A DNA stretch of 64,000 nt from Pseudobutyrivibrio xylanivorans. Lineage in GTDB: Bacteria; Bacillota; Clostridia; Lachnospirales; Lachnospiraceae. Shown piece by piece: positions 26,704 through 34,670 of the stretch. How positions within the stretch are numbered: the stretch's first letter is position 1; the number at the start of each line of letters is the position of its first letter. A model generated the notes under the pieces. The model ran no database searches. It was not told the DNA's origin and saw only the letters and a program-made list of their open reading frames with translations. Position numbers and translations under genes: made by a program. The stretch spans positions 2,138,501 through 2,202,500 of the forward strand of contig NZ_CP043028.1 of the NCBI RefSeq assembly GCF_008935055.1. Reading direction: 5' to 3'.

Positions 26704-28482
26704 ATGAAAGAGAAAAAGAAAAGTGTATTACCTCAGCTTTTTGTCTATGCTGGGAAGCACAAGTATCTCACGATTGCTTCTTGGATACTTGCGGGGATTA
26801 GCGCTCTGCTTGCGCTGGCACCATTTTATTTTATTTGGTGCATCATTAGGGAGGTTATAGAGGTACGCCCAGACTTCAGTCAGGCCACACATATTAAAAC
26901 CTATGGCTGGTGGGCTGTGGGAATGGCTGTGTTATCCTTCCTCATTTATATTGCTGCATTAATGTGCTCTCATTTAGCGGCATTCAGAGTTCAGGTAAAT
27001 ATGAGAGTCGCTTTGATGGAACATATTATGAAGCTTCCAATGGGATACATTGAATCTGAAGGAAGCGGCAAGATTAGAAAAATTGTTGCAGATTCCACTG
27101 CGGCTACAGAAACATATCTGGCCCATAGTTTGCCAGATAAGGCAGTAAGCTATGTTACTCCTGTTGGACTTCTTGGAATGCTTTTGTTTTTCGATTGGAA
27201 AATCGGATTAATTTGTCTGATTCCAGCTGTGCTTGCATTTCTTTCAATGGGATTTATGATGGGACCAAAAATGGTAAAGGCAATGTCAGAGTATCAGGAT
27301 GCTTTGGATGAAATGAGTGCAGAAGCAGTAGAGTATGTGCGAGGAATTCCTGTGGTTAAAACCTTTGGCCAGTCGGTATTTTCATTTAAAAGATTCAAAG
27401 AGGCTATAGATAAATACGAGAATTGGACAGTGAGTTACACCACCTCGGTTCGTATTCCAATGACTGCATTTGTCACTCTTGCCAACGCAGTGTTTGCTGC
27501 GCTTGTGGCTTGCGCATTTATATTTGCAAGAGATAGCATCACAAATCCCTTCTTATTTAACATTCTTTTCTATATCATCATCACACCAATCCTTACAGTT
27601 ACTCTTTTGAAAGTGGCTTATTCCGGTGAAAGCGAGATGATAGTGAGAGATGCGTTACAGAGAATGTACAGCATTCTTAATGTAGAGCCTTTGAGTGAGG
27701 CAGCTAATCCAAAGAAGCCAGCCGATTCAAGCATAGAGCTTAAGGATGTCACCTTCTCTTATAGCGAAGATAAGAGGAATGCTATTGAAGGTATAAATCT
27801 TTCAATAAAGCCAGGCCAGCATATTGCATTAGTTGGACCTTCTGGTGGAGGAAAGACGACTCTTGCATCGTTAGTTGCAAGATTTTGGGACGTGAAAAAT
27901 GGTTCTATAAAAATAGGTGGTGTAGATGTAAAAGATATTGCAACATCAGAATTAATGAATCAGGTTTCCTATGTTTTCCAAGATAGTAAGCTTTTAAAGA
28001 TGTCAATTTTGGACAATGTTCGAATGGGAAATCCGGATGCTACCGAGGCAGAAGTAATGCAGGCTTTGAAGGATGCCCAGTGCATGGATATAATCGAGAA
28101 GTTCCCAGAAGGAATTCACACAATGATTGGTTCAGAGGGGGTATATGTATCTGGTGGAGAGGCTCAGCGTCTTTCTATTGCAAGAGCCTTCCTGAAGAAT
28201 TCTCCAATTTTGATTTTGGATGAGGCTACCGCATTTGCGGATACGGACAATGAAGCAAAGGTGCAGCAGGCCTTCGCAAATCTGTCAAAAGACAAGACAG
28301 TAATCATGATTGCCCACAGACTTTCTACAGTTGTGGATGCTGACAGGATACTGGTTCTTTCAGATGGAAAGGTCATCGAGGAAGGTAAACACGAGGACCT
28401 TATTAAGCAGTCTGGCACATATAGTCATATGTGGTCCGAGTATAACAAGTCAATCAATTGGAAGGTAGGTAAGAGCGCATGA
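26704..28482 (+). CDS. ABC transporter, fused permease-ATPase (half 1)
   Basis: A 592-residue half-transporter of the exporter type. Six membrane segments lie in about 20-320 and the ATPase in about 340-585. Walker A is VGPSGGGKTTLAS, the signature is VSGGEAQRLSIARAF, and Walker B is ILILDEATAFADTD. The D-loop reads FADT rather than the usual SALD. Its stop overlaps the ATG of the next half-transporter by 4 bases, so the two form a heterodimer. This pair layout is shared by multidrug exporters and by siderophore-type Irp/Ybt importers; no substrate can be assigned. Confidence 0.92.
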   Translation: MKEKKKSVLPQLFVYAGKHKYLTIASWILAGISALLALAPFYFIWCIIREVIEVRPDFSQATHIKTYGWWAVGMAVLSFLIYIAALMCSHLAAFRVQVNMRVALMEHIMKLPMGYIESEGSGKIRKIVADSTAATETYLAHSLPDKAVSYVTPVGLLGMLLFFDWKIGLICLIPAVLAFLSMGFMMGPKMVKAMSEYQDALDEMSAEAVEYVRGIPVVKTFGQSVFSFKRFKEAIDKYENWTVSYTTSVRIPMTAFVTLANAVFAALVACAFIFARDSITNPFLFNILFYIIITPILTVTLLKVAYSGESEMIVRDALQRMYSILNVEPLSEAANPKKPADSSIELKDVTFSYSEDKRNAIEGINLSIKPGQHIALVGPSGGGKTTLASLVARFWDVKNGSIKIGGVDVKDIATSELMNQVSYVFQDSKLLKMSILDNVRMGNPDATEAEVMQALKDAQCMDIIEKFPEGIHTMIGSEGVYVSGGEAQRLSIARAFLKNSPILILDEATAFADTDNEAKVQQAFANLSKDKTVIMIAHRLSTVVDADRILVLSDGKVIEEGKHEDLIKQSGTYSHMWSEYNKSINWKVGKSA

Positions 28483-30218
28483 GTTTAGAAGAAAAGTTAC
28501 AGCACAAATATGCACTTTCCGAAAAAGGTGCTAAGGATATGGTTACTGCATTTGTGGCGTGTACAGTTGGAAACCTTGCCCAGATGTTACCTGTGGGAGT
28601 TCTGGTTGCTTTTACAACGGATTTATTTAATGGCAGGACACCTGCGGAAAGACCATTGTTTTATCTAGGCGGAATATTAATATGTCTAGCAGTTGTTTTC
28701 GCCAGCCAGTATTATCAGTACGGTGCTACGTTTTATTCTACCTACATTGAAAGTGGTGTTAGAAGACGTAGTCTTGCAGAAAAGCTTCGCAGAATTCCAT
28801 TATCATTCTTTAGCAAAAAGGATTTAGCTGACTTAACAAATACTATCATGATGGATTGCGCAGTGATTGAAACTGCTTCCTCACACTGGCTTCCAGAGTT
28901 GATTGGAGCAATGATTTCAACAGGCGTTATTGTAATCAGTTTATTCTTCTTTGATTGGAGAATGGCATTTGCAGCTGTATGGGTAGTTCCAATTGCTTTC
29001 TTTGTTGTTATTTACTCAAGAAGCATGATGCATAAGCTAAATAGAAGGGGCAGCAAATATAGAGTTGCATGCCTTGATGGAATACAGGAAGCACTTGAAA
29101 CAGTAAGAGATTTAAGAGCCTACAACGCCCAAGAGGAATACATGGTGGGCCTTAAGAAAAAGATAAAGGCAGTTGAAAATCATAACATTGTGTCTGAGTA
29201 TACCAATGCTGCATTTGTTTGTAGCGCTCAGATGATGTTGAAACTTGGAATAGGCACAGTGGCAGTGGTTGGTTCAGGCCTTTTGATTTCAGGCGAAATT
29301 AACGTAATTACGTTTTTTATGTATCTGCTTGTAGTTTCCAGAATGTACGAACCGCTTCAGGTTTCATTACAGAACCTTGCAGCCCTTATTGCTACCGATA
29401 CTCAGTGTGAGCGAATGGATGAAATCCTTTCTCATCCAGAGCAGACAGGTGTCGAGAAGCTTACAAACAATGGATATGACATTGAATTTAAGGATGTTAA
29501 ATTCGCCTATGAAGATGGTGAGGCAGTTTTAAATGGGGTCAGCTTCACAGCAAAGCAGGGCGAGGTTACAGCACTTATTGGCCCATCAGGCGGTGGAAAG
29601 ACTACTGTATCAAGACTTGCTGCCAGATTTTGGGATATTGATTCAGGACTTGTTACAGTTGGCGGAATGGATATAAGCAAGGTGGATCCGGAGACACTTC
29701 TTTCAATGTATTCAATTGTGTTCCAGGATGTTACGCTGTTCAACAACACTGTTATGGAAAATATCCGAATTGGCAAGAAGGATGCGACCGATGAAGAGGT
29801 TATTGCAGCAGCAAAGCTTGCCCGTTGCGATGAATTTGTTGATAAGCTCCCAGAGGGCTATAACACAATGATTGGTGAAAATGGTTCAGAGCTTTCTGGT
29901 GGAGAGCGTCAGCGTATTTCAATTGCCAGAGCATTTCTAAAGGACGCACCAATAATTCTGATGGATGAGGCAACAGCATCACTTGACGTTGATAATGAAT
30001 CACTTATTCAGGAGGCAATCTCAGATTTGATTAAGGATAAGACAGTTCTTGTAATTGCCCATAGAATGCGTACCGTTGATGGTGCTGACAAGATTGTAGT
30101 TCTTAAGGATGGCGTAGTAGCAGAGCAGGGCGCACCTTCAGAATTACACGGTGTTAAGGGAATCTATTCTCATATGATAAATATGCAGATGGAAACAGAT
30201 TCTTGGAAAATGGCATAA
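28479..30218 (+). CDS. ABC transporter, fused permease-ATPase (half 2)
   Basis: A 579-residue partner of the preceding protein. Six membrane segments are followed by an ATPase with Walker A IGPSGGGKTTVSRLA, signature LSGGERQRISIARAF, Walker B IILMDEATASLDVD and switch His in VIAHRMRT. Both nucleotide sites look intact. It overlaps the upstream gene (ATGA), with GGTAGGTAAG upstream as the probable ribosome site. Eight bases after its stop the palindromic element (copy 3) begins. Confidence 0.92.
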   Translation: MSLEEKLQHKYALSEKGAKDMVTAFVACTVGNLAQMLPVGVLVAFTTDLFNGRTPAERPLFYLGGILICLAVVFASQYYQYGATFYSTYIESGVRRRSLAEKLRRIPLSFFSKKDLADLTNTIMMDCAVIETASSHWLPELIGAMISTGVIVISLFFFDWRMAFAAVWVVPIAFFVVIYSRSMMHKLNRRGSKYRVACLDGIQEALETVRDLRAYNAQEEYMVGLKKKIKAVENHNIVSEYTNAAFVCSAQMMLKLGIGTVAVVGSGLLISGEINVITFFMYLLVVSRMYEPLQVSLQNLAALIATDTQCERMDEILSHPEQTGVEKLTNNGYDIEFKDVKFAYEDGEAVLNGVSFTAKQGEVTALIGPSGGGKTTVSRLAARFWDIDSGLVTVGGMDISKVDPETLLSMYSIVFQDVTLFNNTVMENIRIGKKDATDEEVIAAAKLARCDEFVDKLPEGYNTMIGENGSELSGGERQRISIARAFLKDAPIILMDEATASLDVDNESLIQEAISDLIKDKTVLVIAHRMRTVDGADKIVVLKDGVVAEQGAPSELHGVKGIYSHMINMQMETDSWKMA

Positions 30219-30225
30219 AATAAAT

Positions 30226-30723
30226 GTTGCTGTTCATGGATTTTTAGTTAGCATGGCTACCCTGCCTTGGCCCTGCTGGTATAGGTGAATTTGAGCAAAA
30301 TAAGTGATTCTCTTAATGCTGCTAATGTAGCTTCAAGTGGGTGTCCTTTTGTTGATTTTGCACTTATAATGATTTGTTTTTACTACACAGACATAAGAAA
30401 AATATAAAGCTTCAAACATACTTAGAATAATTGTGTTCATATTACATTCACCAAGTAAAATCAAAAGCAGGTTTTGGAGATTTTACTAGGTTCATTTCAA
30501 AATCACACAATTATTTCTAAGTATGCTTTGAAGCTTTCTGTTATACCAGATGAGTCTGTGTAGTAAAAACAAATCTGCTATAAGTGCAAAGAATTGAAAG
30601 AACACCCATCAATCAAAGAAGCTACATGCAGCATTTAGAGAATCCATATTTTGTGATTGAACCTATACCAGCAGGGCCAAGGCAGGGTAGCCATGCTCAT
30701 TAGAGTAGATCATGAACAGCAAC
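30226..30723 (-). repeat. large palindromic element, centre-deleted copy (copy 3)
   Basis: A 498-base gene-free imperfect palindrome. The outermost arms are GTTGCTGTTCATG (30226-30238) and its inverse (30711-30723). Inside is a perfect 37-bp pair at 30250-30286 and 30661-30697. The inner arms share the family blocks: GGGTGTCCTTTT, TTTGCACTT, ACTACACAGAC, CTTAGAATAATTGTG and AGTAAAATC. Compared with copy 2 the central hairpin and one AAAGCAGGTTTTG block are gone, leaving AGTAAAATC/GATTTTACT (30454-30462, 30479-30487) as the tip. Arm features show the opposite orientation to copy 2. The outer arm sequence is unlike copies 1 and 2 yet pairs better. Confidence 0.78.
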
Positions 30724-30759
30724 AATTATTATAAAATTGAAAGCTGGCATAAAAAGTGC

Positions 30760-30788
30760 TTACATGATTTGAATAATCATGATATAAT
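30760..30788 (+). promoter_or_regulatory. promoter of the DUF2798-like gene
   Basis: TTACAT (30760-30765) and TATAAT (30783-30788) are separated by 17 bases, a good sigma-A promoter. They lie just outside copy 3 and 120 bases before the start codon, so a leader of about 115 bases is expected. Confidence 0.6.
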
Positions 30789-30908
30789 CCTGAGAAGTTA
30801 CGAAAAATGAAGATAAAAGTAGGTATCATTGGAAACGCACACCACCTGTGGTGATAACGAACAACACACTTAAATCTTCTCTTGGTAAATGAAAGGAGAA
30901 AATTTAGT

Positions 30909-31409
30909 ATGTTACCACAGAATAAGTTTCAGGATGTTATTTTTACACTTTTTATGGCCTTTGTTATGGTCTACGCAATGATTTGCTACAATATTGCTCT
31001 CAATGTTGGCGGCCTTCAGAATTATGTATTTCTTGCTGCTTTCAAAGAGCTCATTATCATGTGGCCAATCGCTGTTGTGCTTGAGCTTGCATTTGTAGGA
31101 AAGCTTGCACAGATTCTTGCCTTTAGATTTGTTACTCCAGGCAAGGACCCAATGATTATGATGATTCTTGGAATCTCTGCAATGTCTGTTTGCCTTATGT
31201 GCCCACTTATGAGCCTTGCAGCAACAATCCTTTTCAAGGATGCAGGCAGCCAGTTCATCGCAGTATGGCTTCAGACTACAGCCTTCAATTTCCCAATGGC
31301 ACTTTGCTGGCAGATTTTCTTCGCTGGCCCATTTGTAAGAAATGTGTTTGGATTCTTCGTAACGAGATTCTCAAAGAATGTTTCGGTAGAAGCTAAGAAA
31401 GCTGCATAA
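30909..31409 (+). CDS. DUF2798-like small membrane protein
   Basis: A 166-residue membrane protein with four hydrophobic segments organised as two similar halves (FQDVIFTLFMAFVMVYAMIC, then ILGISAMSVCLMCPLMSLAA), the pattern of DUF2798 proteins. I set the start at the ATG at 30909 because AAAGGAG lies nine bases upstream; an upstream TTG would add nine residues that include this site. Function is unknown. It is transcribed alone. Confidence 0.85.
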   Translation: MLPQNKFQDVIFTLFMAFVMVYAMICYNIALNVGGLQNYVFLAAFKELIIMWPIAVVLELAFVGKLAQILAFRFVTPGKDPMIMMILGISAMSVCLMCPLMSLAATILFKDAGSQFIAVWLQTTAFNFPMALCWQIFFAGPFVRNVFGFFVTRFSKNVSVEAKKAA

Positions 31410-31427
31410 TTTATATGAAAGTCAAAG

Positions 31428-31507
31428 GTTACTATTCACAGTTATAAATATTCAAGGATGTATTCTTGTCAAGCTTGCTTGTAAAAGAATAATCATTGAA
31501 TAGTAAC
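31428..31507 (+). other. long hairpin in the 3' region of the DUF2798-like gene
   Basis: GTTACTATTCA (31428-31438) and TGAATAGTAAC (31497-31507) pair perfectly; inside, ATTCTT/AAGAAT and CAAGC/GCTTG continue the helix. It lies directly before the terminator and may protect the mRNA end or be a small RNA. No function is assigned. Confidence 0.4.
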
Positions 31508-31511
31508 AGTC

Positions 31512-31540
31512 AAAGGACTCCCTGGTGGGAGTCCTTTTTT
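31512..31540 (+). terminator. terminator
   Basis: AAAGGACTCCC and GGGAGTCCTTT form a tight stem with a TGGT-like loop and six T residues. Confidence 0.9.
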
Positions 31541-31630
31541 GGAATAATAACCAGCAGATAACTAGAGGAAAATGACAAAGAATTAACAATATATTTGTGG
31601 ATAGTGACAATTAAGAAGAAAAACCCTTGA

Positions 31631-31688
31631 CTAGTATACAAGTTTGTGTTGTATACTAGTTTTTGATATTATAAGCACTGTAAACTAG
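31631..31688. promoter_or_regulatory. operator region of the GntR gene
   Basis: CTAGTATACAA (31631-31641) and TTGTATACTAG (31649-31659) are a perfect 11-bp inverted repeat with a 7-base spacer. CTGTAAACTAG follows at 31678-31688. The same TTGTATACTAG, and the inverse of the last motif, recur together upstream of the permease gene at 32519-32536. Position suggests GntR autoregulation. Confidence 0.65.
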
Positions 31689-31729
31689 TTGGGGGTTACA
31701 CCTATATAAGCAAATGCGAGGATGAGCAA

Positions 31730-32410
31730 ATGAAAAAAATTGAACGATTTAGTTCTGAAACAGCAAGAGAGTATGCATTGCGAGCAATTACTGAAAACAT
31801 TACCTCGATTGATTTGGAGCCGGGGCAGGCTATCAGCGAAAATGAGGTAGCGGCATTTCTTGGGGTTAGCCGCACGCCAGTCAGGGAGGCGATTCAGGAG
31901 TTGCACAAGGCTTCTCTTATAGAGATTTATCCTCAGCGAGGAAGCTATGTTTCGCTGATTAATTCTCAGTTCGTTGAGGAGGCAGTGTTCTTAAGAAAGA
32001 TTCTTGATACCGCAGTTATAGAAGAAGCCTGCGAGCTAGCCACTGAAGAGGACATCAGGCAGATGGCAGACAATGTGGCGCTTCAGGAATTTTATCTTGA
32101 AAAGGATAATACCGCAAAGATTTTTGAGTTAGACAATGAGTTCCATAGAATGATTTATGTGGCAGCAAAGAAGGAGACTCTCCACACCATGCGTCGCACA
32201 ATCATGATACATTTTGACCGTGTACGAACCCTGTCTATGCTTACTGTAAAGGATAAAAAGATAGTTGGAGATCATCGTCTCATGCTTGAAGCTATTCAGG
32301 AGAAGGATAAGGTTAAGGCAACAGAGATTGTTGAGAAGCATTTGAACCGCTACAGAGTGGATCAGGAAGAGCTTATGAAGAGCTGCGCGCAATATTTCGA
32401 AACAACATAG
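31730..32410 (+). CDS. GntR-family regulator (FadR/FCD type)
   Basis: A 226-residue regulator. The N-terminal winged helix contains LEPGQAISENEVAAFLGVSRTPVREAIQEL (about residues 27-56, given in part), and an all-helical FCD ligand domain (about 80-215) has metal-type His positions in DNEFHRMIYVAA and VGDHRLMLEAI. FCD regulators often respond to sugar acids or uronates. It sits directly before the first oligosaccharide importer, and its operator motif recurs in that promoter, so it probably controls importer expression and itself. A GCGAGGATGAG segment precedes the ATG. Confidence 0.92.
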   Translation: MKKIERFSSETAREYALRAITENITSIDLEPGQAISENEVAAFLGVSRTPVREAIQELHKASLIEIYPQRGSYVSLINSQFVEEAVFLRKILDTAVIEEACELATEEDIRQMADNVALQEFYLEKDNTAKIFELDNEFHRMIYVAAKKETLHTMRRTIMIHFDRVRTLSMLTVKDKKIVGDHRLMLEAIQEKDKVKATEIVEKHLNRYRVDQEELMKSCAQYFETT

Positions 32411-32445
32411 CAAGAATTAATAGACAATATGAAAAATTCGTGTAA

Positions 32446-32483
32446 AACAACCAAATTGCAATTGGCAATTTGGTTGTTTTTTT
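32446..32483 (+). terminator. terminator after the GntR gene
   Basis: ACAACCAAATTGC and GCAATTTGGTTGT make a 13-bp stem followed by seven T residues. Confidence 0.9.
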
Positions 32484-32518
32484 AGAATAGACTTTCAGCT
32501 CATTTCAAACTAATATAC

Positions 32519-32536
32519 TTGTATACTAGTTTACAG
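32519..32536. promoter_or_regulatory. operator upstream of the first sugar importer
   Basis: TTGTATACTAGTTTACAG combines an exact copy of the GntR-promoter half-site TTGTATACTAG with the inverse of CTGTAAACTAG found at 31678-31688. It lies 23 bases before the permease start codon, where a bound regulator would block transcription. Confidence 0.6.
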
Positions 32537-32558
32537 AAGTTAGAGATGGAGGAGAAAA

Positions 32559-33518
32559 ATGAAAGTTATGACAGCGGGAAATTCAGTTGCAGCTACAGCT
32601 GAAAAAACCAACTGGAAAGCCTATTTGAAAAGATATTGGCAGCTGTACGTGTTATTAATTTTGCCAATGATCTATTTCCTGGTTTTCAAGTACATTCCAA
32701 TGAAATACGTACTGATAGCTTTTAAGAAGTACAGTATCGTACAAAAGGTTGGAGAGATGCCTTGGGCTGACAATCACGGATTTCAGTATTTTATTCAGGC
32801 CTTTCATAATAGGGATTTCTTAAATGCTTTGAGAAATACTGTTGGACTTAACCTTTTGGATTTGGTAATCGGTTTTCCAATTCCTATTATTTTTGCTTTG
32901 ATTTTGAATGAGTTGAATGTTAAGTGGTTCAAGAAAACAATTCAGACAATCGCTTACATGCCACACTTCCTTTCATGGGTTATCATTTACGGTTTGGCAA
33001 TTCAGCTTTTTGCACCAAGCAACGGACTTGTAAATATGTTCATCACAAAGCTTGGAGGCGAGACGGTTCCATTCCTTAATGATCCAGGAAAATGGGTAGG
33101 AACTTACATCTTCCTTGGAATTTGGCAGAGCTTTGGTTGGAACTCAATTATTTACCTGGCAGCAATCGCAGGAATATCACCAGAGCTTTACGAAGCAGCT
33201 TCAGTTGATGGAGCAGGACGCTTCAAAAAGATGTGGCACATCACATTGCCAGGAATCAAGAGCACAATCGTAGTTCTTCTTATCATGGCACTTGGTAATA
33301 TTTTAGGTTCAGCCTTTGATAGACCATTCGCATTGCAGAACAATCTGGTAATGCAAAACGCTGAGGTTATTTCAACCTTCGTTTACAAAAACGGTATCAA
33401 GGGATTGCAGTTCTCACTTACAACTGCAGTTGGTCTGTTCCAATCAGTAGTTGGTGTATTTTTCCTTCTATTTGCAAACTGGTTGTCTCGTAAGCTTGGC
33501 GAGCGCGGAATTTGGTAG
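32559..33518 (+). CDS. sugar ABC importer permease, LplB type (system 1)
   Basis: A 319-residue permease with six membrane segments and the EAA loop YEAASVDGAGRFKKMWHITLPGI at about 210-232 (quoted in part elsewhere as EAASVDGAG). The start MKVMTAGNSVAATAEKTNWK is followed by RYWQLYVLLILPMIYFLVFK, typical of LplB/YtcP-pair importers for complex oligosaccharides. The ATG has a GGAGGAG site. It stands 11 bases before the second permease and, with the lipoprotein at 34671, makes one importer; an ATPase is not encoded here, so a shared MsmX-like ATPase elsewhere is expected. Confidence 0.93.
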   Translation: MKVMTAGNSVAATAEKTNWKAYLKRYWQLYVLLILPMIYFLVFKYIPMKYVLIAFKKYSIVQKVGEMPWADNHGFQYFIQAFHNRDFLNALRNTVGLNLLDLVIGFPIPIIFALILNELNVKWFKKTIQTIAYMPHFLSWVIIYGLAIQLFAPSNGLVNMFITKLGGETVPFLNDPGKWVGTYIFLGIWQSFGWNSIIYLAAIAGISPELYEAASVDGAGRFKKMWHITLPGIKSTIVVLLIMALGNILGSAFDRPFALQNNLVMQNAEVISTFVYKNGIKGLQFSLTTAVGLFQSVVGVFFLLFANWLSRKLGERGIW

Positions 33519-33529
33519 GAGGTGTGAAG

Positions 33530-34495
33530 ATGGCAAGAGGATTAGCTATGACTAGAAAATTTAACACAAAGGGCTTCGCACTTTCTAAGAAAAAAGAAGC
33601 AGACGAAGATTCATCAATTACAAGAATGGTTAAATCAGATGGAACAAAAGCAGGTGACCTGGTATTCATTATCATCTGCGTAATCATCGGTCTGATTTGT
33701 ATCATACCAATGATAAACCTTTTAGCTCGTTCACTTTCAGCTTCAGACTTCCTTGTAAAGAGAGAGGTTTATCTGATTCCAAAGGGCATCAATTTGGATG
33801 CTTACACAACAGTTTTGGGAGATCCAAAGTATATTAAAGCATTCGTTTGGACAGTATTCCTTACAGTGATTTGTACCTTCCTTTCGCTGACAATGACAGT
33901 GCTTTGTGCATACCCATTGATTTTCAGCAAGCTTAAGGGACGTTCATTCTTTAATATCGTAATTACGATAACAATGTTCTTTAACGCAGGTACAATTCCA
34001 AACTACTTACTTATGAAGGAATTGAACCTCCTTGATAATCCATTGGTACTTATTGTTCCAGGATGCTTGAGCGTATACAACATGATTATCATGCGAAGCT
34101 TCTTCTATGGAATTCCAGATTCCCTTAGAGAGTCAGCAGAAATCGATGGTGCATCATTCTTTAGAATTCTTTGGAGCATTTACCTTCCACTTTCAAAGCC
34201 AGTAATTGCAACACTTGCACTTTTCTATGCAGTAGGAAGATGGAATGGTTACTCAGATGCTTTGATGTATATGAAGAACAAGGATTTCTATCCACTTCAG
34301 TTATTGCTTTACAACATTTTGAACAACATGAATTCAGTAGAGGTAGCAACACAGGAAGGCTTCTCAACACCAGGTCTTTCAGAATCCCTTAAGGCGGCAA
34401 TCGTTATGTTCTCAACGATTCCAATCCTTTGCATATACCCATTCTTACAGAAGTACTTCATTCATGGTGTAACACTTGGGGCAGTTAAGGAGTAG
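33530..34495 (+). CDS. sugar ABC importer permease, YtcP type (system 1)
   Basis: A 321-residue permease of the CUT1/YtcP kind, with a hydrophilic N-terminal tail of about 40 residues, six membrane segments, and the EAA loop LRESAEIDGASFFRILW. It ends IHGVTLGAVKE, the characteristic end of these permeases. I prefer the ATG at 33530 (AGGAGG upstream) over an earlier ATG at 33512 that overlaps the first permease. It pairs with the LplB-type protein to form the channel. Confidence 0.93.
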   Translation: MARGLAMTRKFNTKGFALSKKKEADEDSSITRMVKSDGTKAGDLVFIIICVIIGLICIIPMINLLARSLSASDFLVKREVYLIPKGINLDAYTTVLGDPKYIKAFVWTVFLTVICTFLSLTMTVLCAYPLIFSKLKGRSFFNIVITITMFFNAGTIPNYLLMKELNLLDNPLVLIVPGCLSVYNMIIMRSFFYGIPDSLRESAEIDGASFFRILWSIYLPLSKPVIATLALFYAVGRWNGYSDALMYMKNKDFYPLQLLLYNILNNMNSVEVATQEGFSTPGLSESLKAAIVMFSTIPILCIYPFLQKYFIHGVTLGAVKE

Positions 34496-34496
34496 A

Positions 34497-34635
34497 AATG
34501 AGTTTTTATCAAAAAAACTCATTTCGTAAACGGCAGTAATTTTGAATGAATGTAATTCATTTAAAATTGCTGTCTGCTGAAAGCAGATTAAACTGCAGTT
34601 TCCTTGACTGCAGTTTAACCCCTTATTAAGGGAAT
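34497..34635 (+). other. row of hairpins between permease and binding-protein genes
   Basis: Three successive stem-loops fill this gap: AATGAGTTTTT/AAAAACTCATT, CAGTAATTTT..AAAATTGCTG and TTAAACTGCAGT/ACTGCAGTTTAA. None has a strong T tract. Such hairpins often stabilise or process mRNA so that the binding protein is made in excess over permeases. Confidence 0.5.
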
Positions 34636-34670
34636 AAAAATAAATTAAAAACATTATTGGGAGGATTACG

